64,000 bases of DNA from Pseudomonas sp. GR 6-02 (GTDB lineage Bacteria; Pseudomonadota; Gammaproteobacteria; Pseudomonadales; Pseudomonadaceae). Location: positions 310,001-374,000 of the forward strand of contig NZ_CP011567.1 of NCBI RefSeq assembly GCF_001655615.1. Direction: 5' to 3'. The notes under the pieces were generated by a model. The model made no database searches. It worked only from the letters and a program-made list of their open reading frames with translations, and was not told where the DNA came from. Positions within the stretch are counted from its first letter, which is position 1; every line of letters begins with the position of its first letter. Made by a program: the position numbers and the translations under genes. This document shows positions 15,706 through 25,150 of the stretch, one piece after another.

Positions 15706-15781
15706 TGGTGCCCAGAGACGGAATCGAACCGCCGACACGGGGATTTTCAATCCCCTGCTCTACCGACTGAGCTATCTGGGC
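15706..15781 (-). tRNA. tRNA-Phe (anticodon GAA)
   Basis: The minus strand reads GCCCAGATAGCTCAGTCGG at the 5' end and finishes with TCTGGGCACCA. The acceptor stem GCCCAGA pairs with TCTGGGC, and the T arm has GGTTCGATTCC. The anticodon stem GGGGA/TCCCC encloses the loop TTGAAAA, giving GAA for phenylalanine. The length is 76 nt with CCA encoded. Confidence 0.96.
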
Positions 15782-15791
15782 AACGGGGCGC

Positions 15792-15820
15792 ATTAAACGG
15801 GTTTTTCAGGGGGTCGTCAA
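15792..15820 (-). promoter_or_regulatory. Sigma-70 promoter of tRNA-Phe
   Basis: On the minus strand TTGACG (15820-15815) and TTTAAT (15797-15792) are 17 bases apart. They lie just before the tRNA 5' end at 15781, with a GC-rich discriminator typical of stable-RNA promoters. Confidence 0.7.
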
Positions 15821-15884
15821 GCAAGTTTTCAAAAAATATTTAATTATTACCGTCGCTTACGTGCCGACCCCGGATTTTGATCAA

Positions 15885-16157
15885 TTATTGAGCAGGTGGA
15901 ACGTAGCCTTCAGCCTTGGCGTATTCCTCGCCGGAAAAGTATTTGTCCATCTCACCCTGAAGGTATTTGCGGTCTTCGGCGTTCATCATGTTCAGGCGTT
16001 TTTCGTTGATCAGCAGGGTCTGGTGTTTCTGCCAGTCGGCCCAGGCCTTGGCCGAGACGTGGTCAAAAATGTCCTGACCTTTTGCACCCGGGAATGGAGC
16101 GCGCTCCAGGGCGGGCAGTTCTTCTTTGTACTTGCGGCACATGATGGTGCGGGTCAT
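15885..16157 (-). CDS. yggX: YggX-type oxidative damage protection / Fe(II) trafficking protein
   Basis: The 90-residue protein ([20 protein letters not shown], then a C-terminal VPPAQ) is a full-length match to YggX, including the single conserved Cys7 and the helical core [20 protein letters not shown]. YggX protects iron-sulfur clusters from oxidative damage and may shuttle Fe(II); it acts in the cytoplasm. The ATG overlaps the mutY stop by four bases, as in many gamma-proteobacteria where mutY and yggX are paired. That pairing makes sense because MutY carries an iron-sulfur cluster. Confidence 0.95.
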   Translation of the reverse strand: MTRTIMCRKYKEELPALERAPFPGAKGQDIFDHVSAKAWADWQKHQTLLINEKRLNMMNAEDRKYLQGEMDKYFSGEEYAKAEGYVPPAQ

Positions 16158-17221
16158 GACGACTCTCCTGCGTTCAATACGGCGGCCGCGCGCTCGAGCA
16201 AGGTTTTGACCGGGGCGGCAAGGCCCAGGCGCGGCGGGGTGGCGAGGTTATACCAGAGCCAGTCGGCCTCGGCCACGTGATGGCCGGCCTCCTGGACCTG
16301 CACCAGCCAGGGTTCGATGGATAATTGAAAGTGACTGAAGGTGTGCACCAGGTTCGGCAGTGCCTGCTGGCTGCCCAGTTCCAGCGAGTGCTGCGAAGCC
16401 AGATGTTGCAGGTCGTCGAGGTCATCGAGTTCCGGCAGGCTCCAGAGACCGCCCCACAGGCCCGTGGAAGGGCGTCGGTAAAGCAGAATCGCGCCGTCGC
16501 CGTTGGCGAGCATCGGCATCAGCGTGCGCTTCTGTGGCACCGCTTTGCGTGGCTTGGGGATCGGGTAGCGGGTTTCCAGGCCGAGCATGTGTGCTTCGCA
16601 GCCCTTTTTCAGTGGGCAGAGCAGGCAGCTCGGCTTGCTGCGGGTGCAGAGCGTGGCGCCCAGATCCATCATCGCCTGGGTGTAGGCGTTGACCCGATCA
16701 TGCGGCGTGAAGCGCTCAGCGTTCGCCCACAGCTGTTTGGCGACCTTCGGCTCGCCCGGATAACCCTCTTGCGCAGTAAAGCGCGCCAGCACCCGTTTGA
16801 CGTTGCCGTCGAGGATCGGCGCGCGGATACCCATGCTCAGGCTGGCAATCGCCCCGGCGGTGGACAGGCCGATACCCGGCAGCTCGGTGAGTTTTTCCAC
16901 ATCACGGGGAAACTCGCCGCCATATTCGGCGACCACAATCTTCGCGGTCTTTTGCAGGTTGCGCGCGCGAGTGTAGTAACCGAGGCCGGTCCACAGGTGC
17001 AGTACCTCGTCTTCCGGTGCTGCGGCCAAGGCTTCGACGGTTGGCAGCGAGGCCATGAACCGGTCGAAGTAGTTCAGCACCGTGCTGACCTGGGTCTGCT
17101 GCAACATGATTTCCGAGACCCACACCCGATAAGGGGTGATGCCCTGTTGCCAAGGCAAATCGTGGCGGCCATGGCGGTCGTACCAATCCAGCACGGCCGT
17201 TGAAAACTGCTCGGCTCTCAT
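16154..17221 (-). CDS. mutY: A/G-specific adenine DNA glycosylase
   Basis: The 355-residue protein has all MutY hallmarks at E. coli numbering: catalytic Glu37 in [11 protein letters not shown], helix-hairpin-helix [12 protein letters not shown], catalytic Asp138 in [10 protein letters not shown], and [4Fe-4S] ligands Cys192, 199, 202 and 208 ([17 protein letters not shown]). The C-terminal NUDIX-like domain ([20 protein letters not shown]) recognises 8-oxoguanine. It removes adenine mispaired with 8-oxoG or G. The gene starts inside the end of the asmA gene (ATGA overlap) and runs into yggX, so the three are one operon. Confidence 0.97.
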   Translation of the reverse strand: MRAEQFSTAVLDWYDRHGRHDLPWQQGITPYRVWVSEIMLQQTQVSTVLNYFDRFMASLPTVEALAAAPEDEVLHLWTGLGYYTRARNLQKTAKIVVAEYGGEFPRDVEKLTELPGIGLSTAGAIASLSMGIRAPILDGNVKRVLARFTAQEGYPGEPKVAKQLWANAERFTPHDRVNAYTQAMMDLGATLCTRSKPSCLLCPLKKGCEAHMLGLETRYPIPKPRKAVPQKRTLMPMLANGDGAILLYRRPSTGLWGGLWSLPELDDLDDLQHLASQHSLELGSQQALPNLVHTFSHFQLSIEPWLVQVQEAGHHVAEADWLWYNLATPPRLGLAAPVKTLLERAAAVLNAGESS

Positions 17222-19452
17222 CGCTTGAACAGCCCCTTGAGCGCGTTTTTCAGTTCCGGGCTGACTTTATCGCCAAGCTTCTCGTCGATTTTTTCGCTGA
17301 TGTGCTCGCCGGCCAGTTTGCTGGCGACCTGGCTCATGCGTTCGCTGTCGAGGCGGCAAGCCTTGGCGCCCAGCTCCAGCGGGCCACGGCAGCGCAGCGG
17401 CCATTCGATGCCGACGAATTTCTCGCCGACCTGACAAGCCGGGTCCGGCATGTCGCTCTTGTCGCCTTCGACGATGATGCCCAGGCGGTAATCCATGCCC
17501 AGCACCCGCAGGTCGATGTCGCCGTTACCGTTCACGGTCATGCCTGGGACGCGCACTTTCAGGTCCGGGTTATTGGCCACGCCGTTGCGCAAAGTCAGGT
17601 TGCCCTTGAGCTCCTCGAAGGGCGTGTCCTTGCCCCGTGGTTCGCCACTGAGGGTTTTGCGATTCAGGGTGGCGATGCCTTTGCACAGTTGTTGCTCAAG
17701 GTTGGCATTGAGCAGCATGCCGTTGTTGATGACGAAGCTGGCGTTGCCGTTGAGACTGTCGATCAGCGCGCTCTCGCTATTGCCACTGCCGGTCAGGGTG
17801 CTGTTGAGCGTGACCTGGCCTTTGACCGGTGGATTTTTCCCCTGGCCCTCGAGGATTTTCTCCACCGGCACGTTGTTGATGCGCGTCTGTATGTTCAGCG
17901 CTGGCACTTGCTGGCGCACATCCAGGGTGCCCTTGGCTTCGAAGTTACCGTCGTACAGATCGCCGCGCAGGTTCTCCAGGGTCAGCAGGCCGCCCTGGCC
18001 GTTGGCCTTGAGCACCGCGTTCTGGATCGGCAGTTTGTCGAGGGTCAGTTGGCCGAAGGTCAGGTCGGCGTCCACGTCGAGTTTGCTCAGGCGCTCCACC
18101 GGGAACAAGCGGTCGCTGCTCCACGGGCCTTTGGTCGGTGATGGCGGCAGCGGTGTGCTGCCAGGGCCGGCCAGGGCATCGGCTTCGGTGCTGGCCACTT
18201 CGGCCTTGCGTACCTGAGTTGCGCTGTTGGCTTCGGCGGATTTCGGCGGCAGGTAACGGTCGACGTTGAAGGTGTCAGCCTTGAGGGTTGCCCGCAGCGA
18301 TTGCTTGGCGAAGTCTTCGATGGCGATGCGGCCGCTGAAGTTGCTGTCGTCAAGTTTCAGGTTGATGTTATCGAGCGACAGGCTGGTTGGCGTGCCGGCA
18401 ACCTGGCTGACCAGTTCAACTTTGCTCAGGCTACCTTCGGCCATTGCCGGGAGTTTCTGGCCGATGCTGTCGACGAATTTCGCCAGGTCGAATTGGGCAA
18501 TCGACAGGCCGCCGCTGATTTGCGGGGTCTTGTCGAGGTCGTTGGCTTTCAGTTCACCCAAGGCGCGCAACTGGTTGGCGGAGATCTTGATGCCAGTCCA
18601 TTCGGCGACGTTGGCGGCTTTGTCCAGCAGCAACTGACCTTGAGCGGCGAAGGTCATGGTCTTGCCTTGCAGCGGATCGCCAGCGACTTCGCCGGAGAGT
18701 TTCATGTCTTCGAACTTGTAGCGTTGCAGCGCCCGCTCGAAGCGCAGCTCGCCAGCCAGCTCGGTCCGCACCCGCAGAACTGGTTGGTTGGTGCCCAGGA
18801 ACGCCGTGAGTTTGACCGGGATGTTGGTCGAGTCATGGACCGGGCCAGTACTCAGCTGGATGCTTTCGGCGCTGAACTGCTTGCCGGTTTTTTCGTCGCT
18901 GTACTCAACGCGGGCGTTGTTGACGGTCAGGCTGTCGATGTCCAGGCGGACCGGCTGAGCCGGTTTTTCGGCCTGGGCGGTGGTCGTTGGTGCGGGTTCG
19001 CCGGTGGTGGCGGGCGTTGTGGTCGAGGTCGTCGCAGCCGCAGGTGCCGGCACCTTGCCGATGTCTTCCCAGTTGCCATGGCCGTCCTTGTCACGGTTCA
19101 GGCGCAGGTTCAGGCCTTCGACGCGCACATCGCTCATCTGCACTTCGCGGCGCAGCAGCGGAATCACGCGGACCGACAGACCGAGCATCTGCAGGTCGGC
19201 AAACGGCTCGGTGGGCTTGGCCAGGGTCGCCACACTGGCTTCGTGTAATTCCAGGCCCAGCCAGGGGAACAGGCTCCAGCCGATATCGCCATTGAGCGTC
19301 AGCTCGATGTGGGCCTTGTCGCGGGCAATCTGGCGAATCTCGTCTTTATAGTCGTTGGGATCGAAGAGGTGGGTCAGGGCAAAGCCCAGCGCCACAATGA
19401 TCAGCAACAGCCCGAGAAGTACCAGACCCAGGATTTTGCCGAACGCTTTCAT
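17218..19452 (-). CDS. AsmA-family envelope protein
   Basis: The 744-residue protein starts with one membrane anchor ([20 protein letters not shown]), followed by the AsmA N-terminal signature [20 protein letters not shown] and a long beta-rich periplasmic region. A low-complexity Thr/Ala/Pro linker ([20 protein letters not shown]) interrupts it near residue 145-160. The C-terminal AsmA_2 part ends with a [20 protein letters not shown] region and a Cys-containing loop. AsmA proteins belong to the bridge-like lipid-transfer group and affect outer-membrane lipid composition. It heads the operon with mutY and yggX; co-transcription with a DNA repair gene is a conserved Pseudomonas arrangement rather than a functional link. 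Confidence 0.9.
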   Translation of the reverse strand: MKAFGKILGLVLLGLLLIIVALGFALTHLFDPNDYKDEIRQIARDKAHIELTLNGDIGWSLFPWLGLELHEASVATLAKPTEPFADLQMLGLSVRVIPLLRREVQMSDVRVEGLNLRLNRDKDGHGNWEDIGKVPAPAAATTSTTTPATTGEPAPTTTAQAEKPAQPVRLDIDSLTVNNARVEYSDEKTGKQFSAESIQLSTGPVHDSTNIPVKLTAFLGTNQPVLRVRTELAGELRFERALQRYKFEDMKLSGEVAGDPLQGKTMTFAAQGQLLLDKAANVAEWTGIKISANQLRALGELKANDLDKTPQISGGLSIAQFDLAKFVDSIGQKLPAMAEGSLSKVELVSQVAGTPTSLSLDNINLKLDDSNFSGRIAIEDFAKQSLRATLKADTFNVDRYLPPKSAEANSATQVRKAEVASTEADALAGPGSTPLPPSPTKGPWSSDRLFPVERLSKLDVDADLTFGQLTLDKLPIQNAVLKANGQGGLLTLENLRGDLYDGNFEAKGTLDVRQQVPALNIQTRINNVPVEKILEGQGKNPPVKGQVTLNSTLTGSGNSESALIDSLNGNASFVINNGMLLNANLEQQLCKGIATLNRKTLSGEPRGKDTPFEELKGNLTLRNGVANNPDLKVRVPGMTVNGNGDIDLRVLGMDYRLGIIVEGDKSDMPDPACQVGEKFVGIEWPLRCRGPLELGAKACRLDSERMSQVASKLAGEHISEKIDEKLGDKVSPELKNALKGLFKR

Positions 19453-19529
19453 GGGCGAGTCCTTGTATTAGTCGAATTCGAAATTTAGCCGGGGAGTATA
19501 GCGCCCCGAAGTGGCCGCCCGGTCAGCGA

Positions 19530-19934
19530 TCATGTCGGGAGCACATCCAGCGGCACTTTCAGCTTAGCCGCCAGCGCCTGGGCTTCTAGGTGCCCGGCGG
19601 GCGCCAGCAGGTGCAATGTCGCGCCCGATTGCACCGCCATTTTCTGCGCTTCGCTTACCAGGCGCTCGGCAACACCACGGCGGCGGGTGATTTTTCGTAC
19701 GCATAAATGGGACAAATGCCAGGTGTCATGGTGCCGTTGCAGACGTGCTGCGCCCAGCAACCGATCGTTGAAGCGTCCGGCGACCAGCGAGCCGTCCCGC
19801 AAGCAGCTTTCGATCAGCTCAGCATCCCCTGTAAACGGCGCAAACAGCCAGCTCGGGGCATCGCGGTAGATCTTCTGCAGATCTTGCTGATCCTGATAAG
19901 TGACCTGGTTCAGCAGCTCGACAATGATCGGCAT
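19530..19934 (-). CDS. PanZ/PanM-like acetyl-CoA sensor (GNAT fold)
   Basis: I take the ATG at 19934 (MPIIVELLNQVTYQDQQDLQ) because ACAGGAATTTCC precedes it; an open frame continues 15 codons upstream without such a site. The 134-residue protein has a compact GNAT fold with the acetyl-CoA loop region VRKITRRRGVAERLVSEAQK. It resembles PanZ, which binds acetyl-CoA and triggers maturation of the pyruvoyl enzyme PanD (aspartate decarboxylase) in coenzyme A synthesis. The target is therefore inferred to be PanD, which is not in this window. A plain GNAT acetyltransferase is the alternative. Confidence 0.72.
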   Translation of the reverse strand: MPIIVELLNQVTYQDQQDLQKIYRDAPSWLFAPFTGDAELIESCLRDGSLVAGRFNDRLLGAARLQRHHDTWHLSHLCVRKITRRRGVAERLVSEAQKMAVQSGATLHLLAPAGHLEAQALAAKLKVPLDVLPT

Positions 19935-20198
19935 GGAAATTCCTGTGAAGTTAAACGGAGCCATTCCCCGTGAAAACAATGTTCATCCAGTGGTACGAGA
20001 TCGGATGACATACAAAACGTGATATCAGTTTGGTTTTTCTGTCACGTGCAAATGGTAACCTCTGCCCGTTCGTCCGTCCTTCTGCGACGTGATGTCGCAC
20101 CAAAATGAAGCTTCACCTAAAAACAGTCATGTCTGCGTGCATAAAGGCTGGGGGTGAGGAGCGGCTGGCGAACCCTACTAATAATTGGGGGAAACACC

Positions 20199-21860
20199 AT
20201 GACTACGAGCATCACGGCGGACGGCTTTGCCGACCGGCCCGCGTTCCTGTCCAAGGAACGCATCATCGCCAAGCCCGGTTTTAACCGTTGGCTTGTACCA
20301 CCGGCCGCTCTGGCCATCCACCTCTGCATCGGCATGGCCTACGGCTTTTCGGTGTTCTGGCTGCCACTGTCCAAGGCCCTGGGCGTCACCAAAGCCGTGG
20401 CTTGTGCGCCGGACATGAGCTTCATCGCTCAGGTCTTTTCGTCGCAATGCGACTGGCCGATCTCGATGCTCGGCTGGATCTACACCCTGTTCTTCATCTT
20501 CCTGGGTTGCTCGGCAGCGATCTGGGGCGGTTGGCTCGAACACGCAGGCCCACGCAAGGCAGGTGTTGTATCGGCACTGTGCTGGTGTGGCGGTCTGCTG
20601 ATTTCGGCGCTGGGGGTCTATACCCACCAGATCTGGCTGATGTGGATCGGCTCCGGGGTCATTGGCGGTATCGGCCTGGGCCTGGGCTACATCTCACCGG
20701 TCTCGACCCTGATCAAGTGGTTCCCGGACAAGCGTGGCATGGCGACCGGCATGGCAATCATGGGGTTCGGTGGCGGCGCGATGGTCGGCGCTCCACTGGC
20801 TGCGGCCCTGATGGGCCACTTTGCTTCGCCAACCAGCGTCGGTGTATGGCAGAGCTTCCTGGTGATGGCCGCGATCTACTTCGTGTTCATGATCGGTGGC
20901 GCACTGTCCTACCGCGTTCCACCAACAGGCTGGAAGCCTGAAGGCTGGACGGCTCCGGCGAAAAAAGCTTCGAACGCGATGATCACGCACCGTCATGTGC
21001 ATGTGAATGTGGCGTGGAAAACCCCGCAATTCCGTCTGGTATGGCTGGTGCTGTGCCTGAACGTGTCGGCGGGTATCGGCATCCTCGGCATGGCTTCGCC
21101 GCTGTTGCAGGAAGTGTTCGCCGGTAAATTGCTTGGCAACGACCTGACGTTCGGTCAACTGGACGCTTCGCAACTGGCCTCGATCGCCGCCATTGCTGCC
21201 GGTTTCACCGGTCTGTTGAGCCTGTTCAACATCGGTGGCCGGTTTTTCTGGGCTTCGTTCTCGGACTACCTGGGTCGCAAAAACACCTATTTTGTGTTCT
21301 TCGCCCTGGGTTTCGCCCTGTACGCGCTGATCCCGAACCTCGGTCACCTGGGCAGCGTTGCGCTGTTCGTGGCGGCGTTCTGCATCATCCTGTCGATGTA
21401 CGGCGGTGGTTTTGCGACTGTTCCTGCCTATCTGGCGGACTTGTTCGGTACGCAAATGGTCGGCGCGATCCACGGTCGTCTGCTGACAGCCTGGGCGGCG
21501 GCGGGTGTGTTGGGGCCGGTGTTGGTGAACTACCTGCGTGAATATCAGCTGAGCATCGGTGTTGAACGTGCCGCGGCGTACGACATCACCTTGTACATCC
21601 TCGCGGGCCTGCTGGTGCTGGGTTTCATCTGCAACCTGCTGGTGCGTCCGGTGGCGGACAAGTACTTCATGACCGACGCCGAACTGGCCGCCGAACAGGC
21701 GCTGGGCCACGACAAGGGTGCTGACGCCAGCACCGTGCTGGAGTGGAAAGCGGATGCGGGCACCAAACCGTTGGCGGTGGCTGCGTGGCTGGTGGTAGGG
21801 ATTCCGTTGGCGTGGGGTGTTTGGGTGACCCTGCAGAAAACGGCTGTCCTCTTCCACTAA
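20199..21860 (+). CDS. OFA-family MFS transporter
   Basis: With the start at ATG 20199 (GGGGGAAACACC ahead) the protein has 553 residues and about twelve membrane spans. The first span reads LAIHLCIGMAYGFSVFWLPL. The inter-span motif WFPDKRGMATGMAIMGFGGG and the GGRFFWASFSDYLGRKNTYF loop mark the oxalate/formate antiporter (OFA) group of the major facilitator superfamily. An insertion between spans 1 and 3 carries two Cys residues (VACAPDMSF, SQCDWP), and a long soluble tail precedes a final hydrophobic stretch. The substrate is probably a small carboxylate but is not determined. A long hairpin (21881-21917) follows. Confidence 0.87.
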   Translation: MTTSITADGFADRPAFLSKERIIAKPGFNRWLVPPAALAIHLCIGMAYGFSVFWLPLSKALGVTKAVACAPDMSFIAQVFSSQCDWPISMLGWIYTLFFIFLGCSAAIWGGWLEHAGPRKAGVVSALCWCGGLLISALGVYTHQIWLMWIGSGVIGGIGLGLGYISPVSTLIKWFPDKRGMATGMAIMGFGGGAMVGAPLAAALMGHFASPTSVGVWQSFLVMAAIYFVFMIGGALSYRVPPTGWKPEGWTAPAKKASNAMITHRHVHVNVAWKTPQFRLVWLVLCLNVSAGIGILGMASPLLQEVFAGKLLGNDLTFGQLDASQLASIAAIAAGFTGLLSLFNIGGRFFWASFSDYLGRKNTYFVFFALGFALYALIPNLGHLGSVALFVAAFCIILSMYGGGFATVPAYLADLFGTQMVGAIHGRLLTAWAAAGVLGPVLVNYLREYQLSIGVERAAAYDITLYILAGLLVLGFICNLLVRPVADKYFMTDAELAAEQALGHDKGADASTVLEWKADAGTKPLAVAAWLVVGIPLAWGVWVTLQKTAVLFH

Positions 21861-21880
21861 GTAGACGCATCACCCCTGTA

Positions 21881-21917
21881 ACTGATCGCTCATACGCTCT
21901 GCGTGTGAGCGATCAGT
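21881..21917 (+). terminator. Long hairpin after the MFS gene
   Basis: ACTGATCGCTCATACGC pairs with GCGTGTGAGCGATCAGT over 17 base pairs with one T-G wobble. There is no T-run, so it may act as a Rho-independent-like barrier or an mRNA 3' stabiliser. Confidence 0.6.
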
Positions 21918-22017
21918 GGTCCTGAGATGCTTGTACGGACATGTCTATCCCCGACAGCACGGGGTTCACTCCGTCAGTGATATCACCTCCCGTGTTTCTG
22001 TTTAGCGCCCGCGACCC

Positions 22018-22023
22018 TATAAT
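22018..22023 (+). promoter_or_regulatory. Predicted -10 box of the hisB operon
   Basis: A perfect TATAAT lies 42 bases before the hisB ATG. The -35 is poor (GTTTCT with an 18-base spacer). Confidence 0.5.
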
Positions 22024-22064
22024 GGCTGCCTTTTTCGCCCCAATGATTTTTTGCGGAGCTGGTG

Positions 22065-22658
22065 ATGGCCGAACGTATGGCGTCTGTCGAGCGCGACACT
22101 CTGGAAACCCAGATCAAAGCCTCGATCAACCTGGATGGCACCGGAAAGGCCCGATTTGATATCGGTGTGCCTTTTCTTGAGCACATGCTGGACCAGATCG
22201 CCCGTCATGGGCTGATCGACCTGGATATTGTCAGCAAGGGCGACCTGCATATCGACGACCACCACACAGTGGAAGACGTCGGTATCACCCTGGGTCAGGC
22301 CTTCACCAAAGCCATTGGCGACAAGAAAGGCATCCGTCGCTACGGCCACGCCTACGTGCCGCTCGATGAAGCGTTGTCGCGTGTGGTGATCGACTTCTCC
22401 GGCCGTCCTGGCCTGCAGATGCATGTTCCGTATACCCGCGCTACTGTCGGCGGCTTCGACGTTGACCTGTTCCAGGAGTTTTTCCAGGGCTTTGTCAACC
22501 ACGCCAACGTCACCCTGCACATCGACAATCTGCGTGGGCACAACACCCACCACCAGATCGAGACCGTGTTCAAGGCTTTCGGCCGCGCGCTGCGCATGGC
22601 CGTGGAGCTGGATGACCGCATGGCCGGGCAAATGCCTTCGACCAAAGGCGTTCTGTAA
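22065..22658 (+). CDS. hisB: Imidazoleglycerol-phosphate dehydratase
   Basis: The 197-residue protein is the monofunctional HisB (dehydratase only), as usual in Pseudomonas. Metal-ligand motifs are visible as [13 protein letters not shown], the [11 protein letters not shown] segment and, after a symmetric repeat, [10 protein letters not shown] plus the C-terminal MPSTKG. It converts imidazoleglycerol phosphate to imidazoleacetol phosphate, step six of histidine synthesis. I use ATG 22065 with GCGGAG upstream; a GTG one codon earlier is also open. Its stop overlaps the hisH start by one base (TAATG), so translation is coupled. Confidence 0.97.
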   Translation: MAERMASVERDTLETQIKASINLDGTGKARFDIGVPFLEHMLDQIARHGLIDLDIVSKGDLHIDDHHTVEDVGITLGQAFTKAIGDKKGIRRYGHAYVPLDEALSRVVIDFSGRPGLQMHVPYTRATVGGFDVDLFQEFFQGFVNHANVTLHIDNLRGHNTHHQIETVFKAFGRALRMAVELDDRMAGQMPSTKGVL

Positions 22659-23296
22659 TGCAGACGGTCGCGGTTATCGATTACGGCATGGGCAACCTGC
22701 ACTCGGTGGCCAAGGCCCTCGAGCATGTCGGCGCCGGCAAGGTCTTGATCACCAGCGATGCCGACGTGATTCGCGAAGCCGACCGGGTGGTATTCCCCGG
22801 TGTTGGCGCGATTCGCGATTGCATGGCGGAGATCCGTCGCCTGGGCTTCGATTCGCTGGTGCGTGAAGTCAGCCAGGACCGTCCGTTCCTTGGCATTTGC
22901 GTGGGCATGCAAGCCTTGCTCGACAGCAGCGAAGAGAACGATGGCGTCGACTGCATCGGTCTGTTTCCAGGCCAGGTGAAGTTCTTCGGCAAGGATCTGC
23001 ACGAAGACGGCGAACATTTGAAAGTGCCGCACATGGGCTGGAACGAAGTGAAGCAGACGGTGATTCACCCGCTGTGGCACAACATTCCGGACCTGGCGCG
23101 CTTCTACTTCGTGCACAGCTACTACATCGCTGCCGGCAATGCGCGGCAGGTGGTCGGTAGCGGTCATTACGGGGTCGATTTCGCCGCCGCGCTGGCCGAT
23201 GGCTCGCGTTTCGCCGTGCAGTTCCACCCGGAGAAGAGCCACACCCATGGCCTGCAATTGCTGCAGAACTTCGCCGCGTGGGATGGCCGCTGGTAA
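22658..23296 (+). CDS. hisH: Imidazole glycerol phosphate synthase, glutamine amidotransferase subunit
   Basis: The 212-residue class-I amidotransferase has the nucleophile Cys81 in [12 protein letters not shown] and the His-Glu pair in VQFHPEKSH, and [11 protein letters not shown] forms the oxyanion strand. It hydrolyses glutamine and channels ammonia to HisF, encoded two genes downstream. The gene starts at the last base of hisB, and the next gene begins one base after its stop, so the operon is very compact. Confidence 0.97.
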   Translation: MQTVAVIDYGMGNLHSVAKALEHVGAGKVLITSDADVIREADRVVFPGVGAIRDCMAEIRRLGFDSLVREVSQDRPFLGICVGMQALLDSSEENDGVDCIGLFPGQVKFFGKDLHEDGEHLKVPHMGWNEVKQTVIHPLWHNIPDLARFYFVHSYYIAAGNARQVVGSGHYGVDFAAALADGSRFAVQFHPEKSHTHGLQLLQNFAAWDGRW

Positions 23297-23554
23297 ATGG
23301 CTGCCAAGAAGAAGCCGCCGATCCTGACCCTTACTCCCGAGCAGGAGAGCGAGGCCAATCACAAGATCAAGCGCTTCATGGAGGACCGCTTCGAACTGGA
23401 CCTGGGTTCGTTCGAAGCGGCTGAAATCCTTGAGCTGTTTACCCGCGAAATTGCTCCGCACTATTACAACAGGGCGATTTTCGATGTGCAGACGCACCTC
23501 AAAGAGAGGTTCGAAAGCATCGAAAGCGACCTGTGGGCGCTCGAGAAAAACTGA
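23297..23554 (+). CDS. DUF2164 family protein
   Basis: The 85-residue protein has the DUF2164 pattern: LTPEQESEANHKIKRFMEDR, then FELDLGSFEAAEILELFTRE and IAPHYYNRAIFDVQTHLKER. It is small, soluble and helical, with no known activity. Its ATG follows the hisH stop directly, and hisA begins 42 bases after its own stop. It is therefore transcribed with the histidine genes, a position conserved in Pseudomonas as far as I recall. A role in histidine synthesis is possible but not shown by sequence. Confidence 0.88.
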   Translation: MAAKKKPPILTLTPEQESEANHKIKRFMEDRFELDLGSFEAAEILELFTREIAPHYYNRAIFDVQTHLKERFESIESDLWALEKN

Positions 23555-23596
23555 TTTCCGAGCGAAGCTGAACACTCGAATTTGAAGGTTTGCCAG

Positions 23597-24334
23597 ATGC
23601 TGATTATTCCCGCTATCGATCTCAAAGACGGTGCCTGTGTTCGTCTGCGCCAGGGCCGCATGGAAGATTCCACAGTGTTCTCCGATGACCCGGTGAGCAT
23701 GGCTGCCAAGTGGGTGGAGGGCGGTTGCCGTCGTCTGCATCTGGTCGACCTGAACGGTGCGTTCGAAGGCCAGCCGGTCAACGGCGAAGTGGTCACCGCC
23801 ATCGCCAAGCGCTACCCGAACCTGCCGATTCAGATCGGCGGCGGTATCCGTTCCCTGGAAACCATCGAACACTACGTGAAAGCGGGTGTGAGCTACGTGA
23901 TCATCGGCACCAAGGCCGTGAAAGATCCGGCCTTCGTCGCCGAAGCCTGCCGCGCGTTCCCGGGCAAGGTGATTGTCGGCCTCGATGCCAAAGACGGTTT
24001 TGTCGCCACCGACGGCTGGGCTGAAATCAGCACCGTGCAGGTCATCGACCTGGCCAGGCAATTCGAAGCCGACGGCGTGTCCGCGATCGTTTATACCGAC
24101 ATCGCCAAAGACGGCATGATGCAGGGCTGCAACGTCTCTTACACCGCTGCTCTGGCTGCGGCGACGAAGATCCCGGTCATTGCATCCGGCGGTATCCACA
24201 ATCTGGGTGACATCAAGTCGCTGCTCGACGCCAAGGCACCAGGCATCATCGGCGCCATCACCGGCCGGGCGATCTACGAAGGCACCCTCGATGTTGCTGA
24301 AGCGCAAGCTTTCTGCGATTCGTACAAAGGCTGA
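23597..24334 (+). CDS. hisA: Phosphoribosylformimino-AICAR phosphate isomerase
   Basis: The 245-residue TIM-barrel enzyme starts [12 protein letters not shown], with the catalytic Asp in the first strand (AIDLKDG) and the second acidic residue in [13 protein letters not shown]. Phosphate loops IGGGIRS and ASGGIHN are present. It isomerises ProFAR to PRFAR, the substrate of HisF-HisH. The annotated start uses ATG 23597; five codons upstream the frame remains open, but the chosen start gives the conserved N-terminus. Nine bases separate it from hisF. Confidence 0.97.
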   Translation: MLIIPAIDLKDGACVRLRQGRMEDSTVFSDDPVSMAAKWVEGGCRRLHLVDLNGAFEGQPVNGEVVTAIAKRYPNLPIQIGGGIRSLETIEHYVKAGVSYVIIGTKAVKDPAFVAEACRAFPGKVIVGLDAKDGFVATDGWAEISTVQVIDLARQFEADGVSAIVYTDIAKDGMMQGCNVSYTAALAAATKIPVIASGGIHNLGDIKSLLDAKAPGIIGAITGRAIYEGTLDVAEAQAFCDSYKG

Positions 24335-24343
24335 GGACTCACC

Positions 24344-25114
24344 ATGGCGCTGGCCAAACGCATCATCCCTTGCCTGGACGTGGATAACGGCCGGGTGGTC
24401 AAGGGCGTCAAGTTCGAGAACATTCGCGACGCCGGCGACCCGGTGGAAATCGCCCGTCGCTACGACGAGCAGGGTGCCGACGAGATTACCTTTCTCGACA
24501 TCACTGCCAGCGTCGACGGCCGCGACACCACGCTGCACACCGTCGAGCGCATGGCCAGCCAGGTGTTCATCCCGCTGACCGTGGGCGGCGGCGTGCGTAC
24601 CGTGCAGGACATTCGCAATCTGCTGAACGCCGGTGCGGACAAGGTCTCGATCAACACCGCTGCAGTGTTCAACCCGGAATTCGTCGGCGAAGCGGCGCAG
24701 CATTTCGGCTCGCAGTGCATTGTCGTCGCGATCGACGCCAAGAAAGTTTCCGGTCCGGGCGAACCCCCGCGCTGGGAAATCTTCACCCACGGTGGTCGCA
24801 AGCCAACCGGCCTCGACGCCGTTGAGTGGGCGAAGAAAATGGAAGGTCTCGGTGCCGGCGAAATCCTGCTGACCAGCATGGACCAGGACGGCATGAAAAA
24901 CGGCTTCGATCTGGGTGTCACCCGCGCTATCAGTGATGCGCTGGGGATTCCGGTGATCGCCTCCGGTGGTGTCGGCAACTTGCAGCATTTGGCCGACGGT
25001 ATTCTTGAAGGCCACGCCAGTGCGGTATTGGCGGCGAGTATTTTCCACTTCGGCGAATACACCGTTCAGGAAGCCAAGGCCTACATGGCCCATCGCGGAA
25101 TCGTGATGCGATGA
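24344..25114 (+). CDS. hisF: Imidazole glycerol phosphate synthase, cyclase subunit
   Basis: The 256-residue TIM barrel begins [20 protein letters not shown], the HisF signature with its catalytic Asp. The second catalytic Asp lies in [13 protein letters not shown], and the phosphate sites are VGGGVRT and ASGGVGN. Together with HisH it makes imidazole glycerol phosphate and AICAR from PRFAR and glutamine. It is the last gene of the local his operon; a terminator hairpin lies 8 bases after its stop. Confidence 0.97.
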   Translation: MALAKRIIPCLDVDNGRVVKGVKFENIRDAGDPVEIARRYDEQGADEITFLDITASVDGRDTTLHTVERMASQVFIPLTVGGGVRTVQDIRNLLNAGADKVSINTAAVFNPEFVGEAAQHFGSQCIVVAIDAKKVSGPGEPPRWEIFTHGGRKPTGLDAVEWAKKMEGLGAGEILLTSMDQDGMKNGFDLGVTRAISDALGIPVIASGGVGNLQHLADGILEGHASAVLAASIFHFGEYTVQEAKAYMAHRGIVMR

Positions 25115-25121
25115 AGGCTCG

Positions 25122-25147
25122 CGGCCCGGAGAAAACGCTCCGGGCCG
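25122..25147. terminator. Shared terminator between hisF and serine protease gene
   Basis: CGGCCCGGAG pairs with CTCCGGGCCG around the loop AAAACG. It lies between two convergent genes and is likely used from both sides, although T-runs are short. Confidence 0.7.
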
Positions 25148-25150
25148 ATG

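Noticed and set aside
22352..25093. 913-codon open frame antisense to the hisB-hisH-hisA-hisF genes
   Set aside because: It mirrors the codon bias of the his genes on the other strand, shows no domain, and is rich in His, Val and Asp as expected from reverse-read GC-rich codons.
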